64,000 nucleotides of DNA from Xiphias gladius (Eukaryota; Chordata; Actinopteri; Istiophoriformes; Xiphiidae). Location: the NCBI RefSeq assembly GCF_016859285.1, contig NC_053420.1, positions 6,617,501 through 6,681,500 of the forward strand, read 5' to 3'. The notes beneath the pieces are model-generated. The model saw nothing but the letters and a program-made list of their open reading frames with translations, did not search any database and was not told the DNA's origin. Below are positions 24,645-36,200 of the stretch, piece after piece. The stretch's first letter is position 1. Every line of letters begins with the position of its first letter. The translations under genes and the position numbers were made by a program.

Positions 24645-24653
24645 CTCGCGAGA
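24645..24653 (+). promoter_or_regulatory. cept1: CTCGCGAGA promoter motif near the cept1 start
   Basis: CTCGCGAGA is nine of ten bases of the palindrome TCTCGCGAGA, an element of TATA-less housekeeping promoters. It lies at the edge of a CG-bearing patch (24640-24880) and upstream of a candidate donor at 24865, so it fits a broad promoter for cept1, a constitutive lipid-synthesis gene. No TATA box is apparent. Confidence 0.5.
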
Positions 24654-24699
24654 TTTCCGTGACTGCTAACGTTAACTAGCTTGCTGTGTCAACCACAGT

Positions 24700-24864
24700 G
24701 ACACCGGTCGTGGTGATCCAGCTACAGCTGCAGCGGTGCCTTCGGCGTTCTAATTCATAACGGGAAAATCAAAAACTACACCCACAGAGAGGTGCTGTCT
24801 GTCGGCTTGAAGCGCCGTCACCGCCCCTCGGACTGTCCGCGGCTCACGTCCCTTAATCGTCCAG
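24700..24864 (+). other. cept1: Candidate untranslated exon 1 of cept1
   Basis: A CG-bearing stretch ends with a reasonable donor, GTCCAG|GTCAGT, and would splice over 2.2 kb to the acceptor before the start-codon exon at 27095. The 5' end is not determinable from sequence and is given roughly. Confidence 0.35.
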
Positions 24865-25754
24865 GTCAGTCGGTGTTACAGCCGTCAGTTCTTTGGGTTA
24901 GCTAGTCAGGCTAGCTTGGGCTAGTGCGCAGGGAGGTGTCAGTGGTATAGCCCGATGTAAATCAGTAGCGGAGGTGATACGTTCCACAGCATACGTATAT
25001 AGAAGTGAGAACAAGCCAAGAGAACAAGTTATAACTAGCCCAGCTAATGCTTATCCTCAACACCAGCACTAGAATGTGAAATTAGCTAATAGCAAGTATG
25101 CTAGGCAGCCTTAGCGAACCGCCGAGGCAGGTCGGCAGCGGCTTGTCAGTAGTTCATGTGTCGCTGACAGTCACAAGAAATAGTTCAGGAGCACAGACAC
25201 AGTCCATCCGGTGGGTGTTTCACACTGTCTTTGATTCGAACGGGGCTAAGAGTTCGCTCGCTAATTAGCCCTGTTAAACGGGCATGCCCGCAGATACTGA
25301 TGCGTACCGCGTCTGGTGGTTTGAGCAGACATCTGGTGGCAACACGCTCGCTCATGTACTCATGGAACCAACGACGCTAACAACAACACATGTGACAATA
25401 ACACGTGTGGCAGTCCGAGGCAGATCCCGGCCGTGGTGGTGCCCTGACGCCAGGGGACCGATCTCTTCGTCTGTAGCCCCAGCCTCTCAGGGACACGTCT
25501 TCGTGCACCTGCACATCTGCGGGTCTCGGGAAGCCTTAGAAAGCATTGGAATTGGTTATAGAAGTTGTTAAAAAAGTAACGAATTAAATTTACTACAGTA
25601 TTGAATATTTTCCTTTGCCTGCCATCCGCGGTTTTTAAAGGTTTTTATGTGATTGCTGGCTGTTGGGAGACGTTATACATCTAAAGGTTGGACTGTTTCA
25701 GTCCTTTTTTTGTGGAGTTTTGTGTCAGCGCCATAAGAGCTGTAGAAAAACACT

Positions 25755-25815
25755 GGTAGCTGCAGTAGCTCAGAGGTTCATCGTCTTGCAATGGGCGACT
25801 GCCGATTTTAGCAAA
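25755..25815 (+). mobile_element. Fragment of a tRNA-derived SINE head
   Basis: The phrase gcagtagctcagaggttcat followed by cgtcttgcaatgggcgactg resembles the A-box half of fish tRNA-derived SINEs. The B box and tail are missing, so it is a truncated copy in cept1 intron 1, not a tRNA gene. Confidence 0.45.
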
Positions 25816-26587
25816 AAACTTTAATTTTAATTTAATTAATGAGATTATTAAGAATTATTAGTTATTATTAACTATACACTACTGGTAAATGCTTAAAAGT
25901 GTGAAATTATAATAAATAATTCTAGGCCATATCATATCTCCTGTTTTTTTTTTAATTGTACTTTCATATTTTGGACAGTATGACTGTGAACCAAATATTA
26001 AATTGCTTTCTCTTGTGTTACAAATGGTTTAAAAAGTCTTACATTTAATTTGCTAAACCCTGCAGAGACCCTGTGCACTGGAGGCCCTGTTAGGAGTCTT
26101 AACTTGGTTATAAACTCTGGATATGACATGGAACATAAGTTCATCTACATATTCATCCTTTGCAGTGTCTTTGACTCATCCACATCCCACACATATCTGT
26201 TATCTGAGGTGCAAGTATTATCAGTGGATGTCCATTGTTTTATGATCGAATATATATGTTAATTCTGTTTACAGTATACAGCTTACAATTTACTGTAAGC
26301 CTAAGGTCTAGAAAGGATTTAGACAGACTCCCTTCAACCTCACCATTAACAAAATACTGAAGTTTTCAACCAACAGAGCCACTTGTATGTGGTGCAGGTG
26401 TGGTTCACCTGCAAAAATAGCTTAATTGCAGACACCTAACCTTAAAACTGCCTGGGAAACCTCCTAGAGCAGAAAAAAGAAACCCCTGCTATACCAGCAA
26501 CAACAAACTCAGTTGCTAATGTTATGAAACTTCCCTTATGATCTTAATGGGTTATTTTGCATTTTTCAATAATTTATAAATCACTGA

Positions 26588-27012
26588 CAATAATCTGGAT
26601 CTAAAAGATATCGTCTCTTTATTATTACGTCCCATGAACCAAGACTATCTGAAGAATTAACTGAGAAACAACTAGCAGTAGAGGAAGTCTCATAGGATTG
26701 CGTTATTGGCACAAAATTAATTGGTAACTGTTTTGCTCATTGATTTTGTTGTGTCAGTCAGTTTTTAAGCAAAAAACCCATCCATTCTGTGCCCTCTCCA
26801 ATGTGAAGATTTGCTGCTTTTCTGTTTTACGTCAGTGTAAACTAAATATATCTTTGGGTTTTGGTCTGTTGGCTGGTCAAAACGAGACATTTGAAGACAT
26901 TTTCACAGTTTTATGACATTTTCTAGACAAGAAGATAAGATTGGTTGATAAATTGAGAAAATACTCATCCGATTAATCGATGATGAAAATTGTCATTAGT
27001 TGCAGCCTAGTA
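26588..27012 (-). mobile_element. 'ggctgcaactaa' family repeat, reverse orientation
   Basis: Its right end (cgattaatcgatgatgaaaa ttgtcattagttgcagcct) is the reverse complement of the family start. Internal phrases on fish-typical 'tcatccgattaatcg' agree. It stops 83 bp before the cept1 start-codon exon. Confidence 0.55.
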
Positions 27013-27206
27013 AAATGCTTCATGGGTATGTGAAGCTGTGTTCATATGTTGTGATTCACAGGATAGTATTGTGATATTGATTTCTTTTTCCTAGGTATCA
27101 TCCAGCCCCATCCAGCCCCAGTGTGGATCTTTAGCCTTTCCATCAGGACAGTGGCAGAGGCAGAGCCAGAGCCATCGGGGACCAGACCAGCTGGCAGCAG
27201 GGCTCC

Positions 27207-30200
27207 ATGAGCACGACGGGGCAGCAGCAAGGGGGGGGCCTGCGTTCTCGCCGAGGCCTTGGCCGGGACAAGGACCCTGGGCAGGGCATGGGCATGGAGG
27301 CGGCCTGCTGGCTTGCCCCCGGAGTGCTGCGCAGGCTGATTGAGCTGCCCTCACCCCCCCTGTCCAGACACCAGCTCAAGAGACTGGAGGAGCACAGGTA
27401 ATTCTATGCAGTCCCATGGTTTAGCAGTGATACGTTTTGAACTAACTATACTCCAATGTCCAGACACTGACCAGTCTGATATGACTGGGTTCAGTGTTTG
27501 TTGAGTACATGGCTCTTCTGTACAAAGGGGGTATTGTTACATGATCAAGCTTTGTCAGAAGAGACACTTCAAACTAAGTTGCTGTTAGGGCAGAACGCTA
27601 TGAGGAAAATGTAAAATTTTTGTTCTTTTTTTTTCTGATCCATATTGCGATTGTGGTTTAAAGTGTAATTATTATCTGTAAATTAAAAAACTCCAAGTCT
27701 GTATTTGTGGTCTACAAAATCTTAAACAGGATTTGAATGTACCAAATATGATCACAAAGGTAACTTGTGTCTACATGAACAGAATCTGATAAAACAATAC
27801 AGTGGTTTGTTGCTGCAGTCCTCCCAGAGTTCAAACCAGTCAGAGAAAAGGCACCAAGTAAACGTGTATAGTTTTCTATAGAAAAACTGACCACTTTGGC
27901 TCACAAATAATAAAATGTTACATTAGTGGTATACCAAATACTACTCAGTGACATTCAAATAAAAGCTTATATTGTTTTATTATAAACAATGATACAACAT
28001 ATAATATCGTTACAGTAGCTTATAGCAGATATATTGATTTTGGTATAAGTGTTGTCTCTGTTATATGTGTATATATATGTGTGTGTGTGTGTATGTATAA
28101 TAACGATGAGCAGATATATTGGTATTGGGTTTTTAAAACTCCCAAATCATATGATCAAAAATCAAGTATCTCTTGGGCTATAATTCAGATATAATCTTGA
28201 CATTCAAAAGTGGTTTTATATTTATTGATAACAGCCGCCCAGTTGTCCAGTTATGGGAAAGTTCAAAAATTGCTGGTATATTAGGTCTGATAGTGTTTTC
28301 ATAGTGGAATGATGACACCCAATGATACCGAGGGCTCTGCTCTGTAGCTGCTCGAGCTAACGTTAGCTCCACAGACTGACAGGACAGACTGATGTACAGT
28401 TTTGAATACAGGAGGTCTCAGGTCACAGGTTTTAAAGTGACCGGCCGATGATATGACGTGATTAAAAGTTTAACAGGAGATTCTGTCATTTATACTGAAC
28501 AACTGCAGAGCTACCCGGTACCTGTCCGAAACCGATGTGAAGCGATCAACTACATTATTTAGGTAGAAAAAATACTTGCTAATCTGTTGGTCTTGTCCTA
28601 AAAGACACAGCCTTCTCCTTATTTTTTCAATATCAAAATTATTCAGAGCGTTATTCTTCTTTGGCCAACTGTAAATGTACGGACACTAGATTGCTGACAG
28701 CATATTAACCAGACCACTTATGGCTATTTACAGAATTAAACATAATTAAACATAGTTGTCTCTCACTAAGTAAAATCGATAGCATCTGTTTTTGTTGAAT
28801 ATGACAAAATCGGTGTTTGCCAGCTTAAACCGTCGCCTGGTACAGCTTCTTAAGACACTGTTTATGAGGAGACTTGTTTTTAAAATGTCCAATAGCAATT
28901 TCAATATAAAAACCAATAACTGTTCAGTCCTCATGGAGGCCAATAAACAGTCATTCTAATTATCACCCAGCCCTATTCATGATGACAATGTCGCGTCATC
29001 AGCACTATTTGTGGTCCTTCCTGGGTGGCAAGTTAAAGTCGTCAGGTCCGCACCTGGCTGTTGTCCGTCCCTGCAGGTACAGCAGTGCAGGACGCTCCCT
29101 GCTGGAGCCTCTGATGCAGCGTTACTGGGAATGGTTGGTGGGACGAGTCCCTTCCTGGATTGCCCCCAACCTCATCACCATCATCGGCCTGGCCACCAAT
29201 GTCTTCACCACCCTTGTGCTCGTCTACTACTGCCCAACTGCCACTGAGCAGGTGAGTCGTCATTCTGAAACAACCTTATACTGGACAGCTACAGCTCATG
29301 TTAACACATATACTGTTTTCATTCAGCAACCCCAGTTGCTTTTTTGGCATTTTTTTGGTCAGTATTAAACTCCTGTCAACAAAGCTCAACCTCTTGCAGG
29401 TGTTTCACATTAAAAGATTACCGGGGAGGGAAGGATTTTAGATGGATTTTAGGATTCATAAACAAAAACAGAGAAAGAAAGAGAGTGTTTTCAGCAGAGT
29501 GGTGAGCACGACATGAGTCTGTTGTTGTACTGACTGAGTTAGTGCTTCGGAAATTTACATTACACTGTATTTATCAAGACTAAGGGTAAAACGCAGACGT
29601 CTTTGAGTGTTGAGTTTCAAAAGAAAATTAAAACAGGAGCAAATCGGTTGGCGCAAATGCCTTTGGACAGTGTATTGACAGTATTAATTGATTAATTGAT
29701 ATGTTTTTTAGTTTTGTCTATTCCCCTCTTTGTTTCATCTGTCACTTTTATTTATGATTCTTCTCCTTAGCGCAGGCCCATGACCCATATGGAAGTGATG
29801 TATGCACTATTGTGATGCAAAACAATGAAAATAAAAATCTAAAAAAAGGAGCAGGGAGGCCTCTTATTAAAATCTGATCATTTTTACTAACTAAAATGAT
29901 CAAATATACTTAATGGAGGGAATTAGAAATAAAAGCCTGGTTTTGATATAAGTACATTTCAAATACTGGCCCGTTTCAACCCACAGAATGATAAATTAAA
30001 TAATTTATTTGTAAGGGACCAACTTAAATGTTCAGTTCAGCCAAACCATTAAAAAAATAAATCATATTTTCTCATGTAGCCCCATTGGCATCTATATCCA
30101 TGTAGATAGTAGTGATTTCATCTGTTGACCTTCTGAGGTGTCCCCACACTCAATATAATGAAGTTGAATGGAATTTCAGTCGTGGTGCTCAGTGCATTGG

Positions 30201-33200
30201 AAACATTAGACACAGCATCCTGGTCACTCTGGATAATTCAAATACCAAGCTGTCAGCAGTATTTTCTTTGGAGCTACCTTCAACCTGACAAGTTGTCCCC
30301 ATGAAAACTGTTGACTGTGAAGTCTTATGTGTGAAAAGTGCAGGGGTTCTCAGGCCCCTCAGTAAACCCCCTGAAAACCCTAAAATTACATTTATGGAAG
30401 TTTCAGTAATTAAGCAGATTATTAATTATTAATGTTATTAGTCTGTACTGTGAAGTTTATTTGCATATTGATACGATTAAAATATAATATAATATTTTGA
30501 CTTTCCCTTTATGTTAAACACTTTGTGCTGAATTTCATGCTTGAATTGTGCTATTGAATAAAGTTTATAAATATTATTAAAATACAGTAAATTTTAAGGC
30601 TGCCACTAAAAATTGCTTTTCATAACTGATAAATCTGTTGTTTATTTTTGCGATTAATCGTTTTATCTATAAAACATGACAAAATAGTGAAAAATGCATT
30701 ATTTGCTTTTTTTTTTCCAATCAGCAATTTTTAAGCCCAGGATATTCAGTTTACTATCATATAAGTCAAAGGAAAAACAAAAAATCATTTTTTTCCAAAA
30801 ACATTTTTCAAAAATCTTGTTCGAAAAATTAATTTAACGATGAAGAATTTCATTAAATATTTGCTAATTAATTTTCTGTCAGTTGATTAATTGGTAAATG
30901 ATTTCAACTCCAGTAAACTAGCAGCTCTTATTTAATTAATTGAAACAATAAAATGTCCTTATTCATCCCTTTTATCACTAAACAAACAGATAACAAATGG
31001 GGTTTGGAGATTTGCCTAAAGTAAAACAGTTGTCCACTGTGCTCATAATGAAATCTTTTCAAACAGCTCAACCGTCTGTAAAACAAGGTCGGTGAATGAA
31101 GTTATCCAGCTGTGCCAGCTGTGCTTGAATATGCAGGATTTCTGAAGTCTGAGATTCTCTGGACTGAGCAGGCAGAAATACAAGAGAACAGATTCCTTTC
31201 ACATCACAGAGGCTGTTCCTGCTTTTACATATACATGAGTATCACCGTGTTCGTTGCCTTTTTCTCCCGGCCATAGCTGGCCCAGCAGCCAGTTGTGGCC
31301 ATATTTGATAACGGCGGAGATGGAGTGACCCCTGCTCCATATGAATGTGTGTGTGTGTGTGTGTGTGTTGTTTCAGGCTCCTCTCTGGGCGTACCTGCTG
31401 TGCGCGGTTGGTCTGTTCATCTACCAGTCGTTGGACGCCATTGATGGGAAGCAGGCCAGACGCACCAATAGCAGCTCTCCGCTGGGTGAGCTGTTTGACC
31501 ACGGCTGCGACTCCCTCTCCACCGGTTAGTTTTTTTTATCCTGTTAAACTCCACTGTGTCTCTGTAACTCTGAAGCCCTGTAAAAAACTGCCCGTGTTGT
31601 TGTAATTGTCCCTCTAGTGTTTGTGGTGTTGGGAACCAGTATAGCAGTGCAACTGGGCACCAACCCGGACTGGATGTTCTTCTGCTGCTTCGCTGGGATG
31701 TTTATGTTCTACTGTGCCCACTGGCAAACATACGTGTCAGGAACACTGCGGTTTGGCATGTGAGTCAACAAAAGATGCTTCTTTTTTTTTTTTTTGTCAA
31801 TATTTTTGTTTCTTTGTTTGTTTAAAAGCAAAAGGGCGTTTTCACGCCATTTATCAATAAGTACACTCATCTCATGCATTACAATACGTCCTTAGTGGGT
31901 CTGAGTGTTGTTACTTTTTAACAGTTCCACCATTACCTGTTTCAGCTGTTATTCAAAAACAATACTTTTCCGTACCTCAGTTAGCTGAGTAAAAATATAT
32001 ACTCAACCAAAAAAAACCAAATAATAATTTAATTTTGTCTGAAGACAAAACCTGTAGAATAACTTTTTTGAATAAATAAAACGAACAGAATATGGATTTA
32101 AATCAGGAAATATCTGATCATAGAATAAGCAAACAAGACTAAGACTTTTCAGCTTTATGTACACTCACAGCTTCAGATACGGTTCAGTCTGGACTACTGG
32201 ATTCATGTTGGACCGTTCTAATACTAGATGAGGTTCAGCTGCATCACAGCTGCCAAGTGTTGACATCTCGGTTCCTCCCAGTGTTTTGCTTGTTGTGTTT
32301 TCGTGTCGCTGTAATTCTGTATTATTAAGATTTGCTCTATTTCCCCCCAACTCTGCCTTTGTAAAACTAACAATTTGGCCTCCTTCCTAAAGCAGTGTAA
32401 TTAAATGCACTCTAGGAAGACCTACTGAATGTGGCGTGATGTTGATTAAATATTGCATCCACTCCTTTTTTCATGGGTCAAAAGTTTAAAAAAAACAAAC
32501 AAACAAATTACATGTAAGCATCATGGTGATCATCTGAAAAACCAACAAACTCCGAACAATATTTTCTTTTTATTTGGCCTGTCTTCCTTTGTTTGTGTCA
32601 GTCACTTTTTTTTACTTGAAACTTGGCCTTGCTTTTATTTGAGAATTTATGTTTCTTTGTGGTGCATAAATAGCTGTTGATCAGCTCCACACACAGACGG
32701 TGGACATGAGCAGGTTACAGATGTCTTTTAGGTGCCTGGAAACTTTTTGAATGCTAGGGAGAGAGAGAGAGAGAGAGAGACCGTGAGACCCATAGCTATT
32801 CTTTGTGTATACTATCTATACACTGTACAATGGTAGTACAGTAGTGCAAGTCGGGTGGATACATAAATATAGAGCTTCACAATCCTTTTAAAGATCAGAT
32901 TAATCTGATATAGTAAAACAGATGTGATACATAATGTGATAAATAAAAGTCCATAGCATTGTAGAAGTTATTAAAAAGTGGATCAGCTAGTTATGTTTTA
33001 GTAAGTGAGGATTTCATTAGGTTATAGCGGTTACATGTGCGGTTGAGCTGTAATAAATGTGGATGTGTCTATGTGTAGATTTGACATAACAGAGGTGCAG
33101 ATCTGTCTAGCAGGATTACAGATGTTCACATCCACTGTGGGTCCGGGCCTGTGGAACACGATGGTAAACCTCCCGGCTGCTGCTGCATGGCTGAATGCTG

Positions 33201-36200
33201 TCTGCTCCCACAGTGACCGCAGACCTCAGAGGAGGCACATGTAGAATTTAAATTAAGTCTGTTCTGTTTATAGGAGCTTTCAGTAAATTTATGCTCTCTT
33301 CACTAACATCAGCTGAAGGAAACTAACTGTCGGCAAACTGCCTGACTTCACTTGACATTACTAAATCAGACTATGACAAATGTCCATGTCAGTGAGTTAC
33401 GGTCCGGCAGAGGCGACTTTCTGCCAGCAGGAAACACTAAAGTTAGACCACTAATATCCGTTCATATATTCCATCTTTGCATTTAATTTCTAACAACAAG
33501 GCCAAGACAAGGCACAATGAGAGACCCGGTGGATATTTGTAAAATGTAACATCTGACATATACCAATGTTTTACTTTATCATCTGGTTAGATTGCCCCCC
33601 TATCCAGACACCATGAGTTGCTGCTTTTCTCTTTTTTTATATCATTGTAAACTGAATATATTATAACAGATTGTCCTCCGATTTTTGGGAGGTGGGGGGA
33701 TCGAGGATAAATCGGCCCAAAATTCCTTTAGCCTGAGCCCGGCTTTAGTAAGCCAACGTACCCAGACAGGCTATGTCTGTTCAGAAAGCCTAAAGGAATA
33801 GTACAACATTTTTGGGAAGTACATTTTTCTCTTTAATCTCAGAACAAGGTTAGCCTAGCTTAGCATAAAGACTGTCAACAGGGGGAAACAGCTAGCCTGG
33901 CACTGTCCGAAGTTAAAAAAAAATATACCTACCAACATCTATAAAGCTCACTATCGTCATTTTGTTGAAAGCGCCAGCGAAATATTACTCTGATGTAGCC
34001 ACTTTCCCGTCAAATCTCGAACCTCCAAATTAAGCCTGTGTTGTGCAGAGGGACGCAACAGCGACCCATCAGCTCCACGTCCAGCGGTGTGTCGTAGAGG
34101 GGGGCTGTAGGATGACTGTGTGCTGGTAGACGTCACTAATCCTCACTTTAAATTTTTCTGCTTTCTCCTCCCACTCAGCATTGATGTGACTGAGGTGCAA
34201 ATCTTCATAATAATCATGTATTTGCTGGCCGCCGTGGGAGGATCTGCTTTTTGGCAGTCACTGGTAACTGTGATCTGTTCTAATTCCTACAGATTGAGAT
34301 TAAATAGCATGATGCCATAATTATGTAATGATCTTTAAGTTGGTAATTCTGATATTATTATGATACTTTTGAATGTTTTACTGTAATTGTTGTCAGAAAC
34401 ACAAAGAATGTCTCGGAACGCTTTTACCCTTCTCTAACATTACTCATGATGCTTTCATTGTGGATGTAAAGGTGACCTTACTGACAAATTACAAAAATAG
34501 CTCAAATTACTGTATGGTCGACACATATCTTGATTTAAATGTCTGTGTTGTATTATGTTTCCTTAATTTTAGTGTTGTAATGTCTCGATTCCCAGATTCC
34601 GATCCTAAATATCCAGATGAAAATGGTTCCTGCCATCTGCACTTTTTTAGGAGCCATCTTCTCCTGCACCAATTACTTCAGAGTTATTTTTACGGGAGGT
34701 GTGGGCAAAAACGGATCCACAATAGCAGTAAGTCTGGAAACCGCAGATTTCTTTCCTGCTAGCATGTGGTGATCTTGTCAGAGCCCTAATTTTAATAAAG
34801 TGGTGGATAGTTTTTAGTAGAAACTTGTCAGGAAGAAACGCCTGTTTTACGACAGCACAGACTGTTACTGCACGATTATGACTGTTAAATGAATCGAGCA
34901 AACGTTTTCTAAGGCAGGTGCGCAGAATCTCTTTTCATTAATTTATGAGATTTAATTCATAATTATTGATAAACAATACTGATTAACTCCAGTATTGACA
35001 TAGTTTGTTATGAGCAAAGTTTTGCCTGCATACACCGCAGCCATCTAATGCGGTTATTCCCTTTATCATGCGTCTGGAAAATTTGATGCTAAAGAGCAGG
35101 CTTTTCATTCATGCTAACGTTGGTAACATAATATCCAGAATGAGAGGGTAAACGTGCTTTTAACTTGCGCTGACTGTTGATGGTGTGGGACAAGCACTTC
35201 ATTTCTCACTAGCTAACTTTGTGTAGCCTCAGTTTGCGTTGTCACTGTTGCAGTTGCTGTCAGCTGCTGTTGCATGTTAGCTAGACAGAGCCGACATGTT
35301 TTTTGTTTTGTTTTTTAAAAGAAGAAAAAAAGGTTTTGTAATGTGAGGAAGAATTGCCAATTGCCGCATCCAAATTTACCTCCAAATTGTGTCTCTATTG
35401 ATTTTCAGCAACTCGCTTTTTCCGGTCGCAGAATATTTCCATATGTTTATCTTGAGAACATCATGTCGCAAATTACAAAATTTTCTGAAAGAGGGTTGTG
35501 GCTTTCTGAGCTTTCTACCTCCCTGCTAAATTTTATAAATGAGAAACCTGTCTTATGGCTCACAGATTGGCTGGTATGAATAAACTGTATCGGGTTTAAT
35601 CCAGAGTGAGCCAGTTTGACAGTGACCCCTTTCAATACTGCTGAGACCTCCATGTACCCACTGGTCCCTTCTGTCAGAGCTTTTAATTATGCCAGTTAGC
35701 CCGACTAACAAAAACAAAGAAGTGAAATTGTCGGTTTTTATCTGATTGAACATGCATCGCAGGGTGGTGTCTGTACGCTCGACCAGAAATGGATTGTTTG
35801 AAAAAAAAAAAAAAAAAAAGCACCACTGTATTGTTTTGATAATTGGAAATTTTGTGTTAAAGTAAATTTTGTTCAGTTTTCTGGTCACAGATGAACTTTG
35901 AAGTTGTGAGTAATATGTTAATAAGATATCAAATAAATAATATATTTTTCGATATGTTTGTTAGTGCACACACCTGGTGCATGTAGAAATGTACTTTACT
36001 GAGCTCACGCTGTCTTCATCCAATTGATGATTTCCTAAAAGTTATTATTTCTTTAGCTTAATAATAACTCATGTGTCTAATGTATTATGCTGAAATTAAT
36101 TTATAAGAGGTGTCAAATGTTCATTGTTTATAATGCATTGGGTACAAATACCGGCAGCTGGAAGTTTCTAATCAGAATAAGCAGGTTGTTGTTTCATCAG

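Noticed and set aside
25755-25815. tRNA gene
   Set aside because: Only the A-box half is present and no cloverleaf can be completed, so it was called as a SINE fragment.
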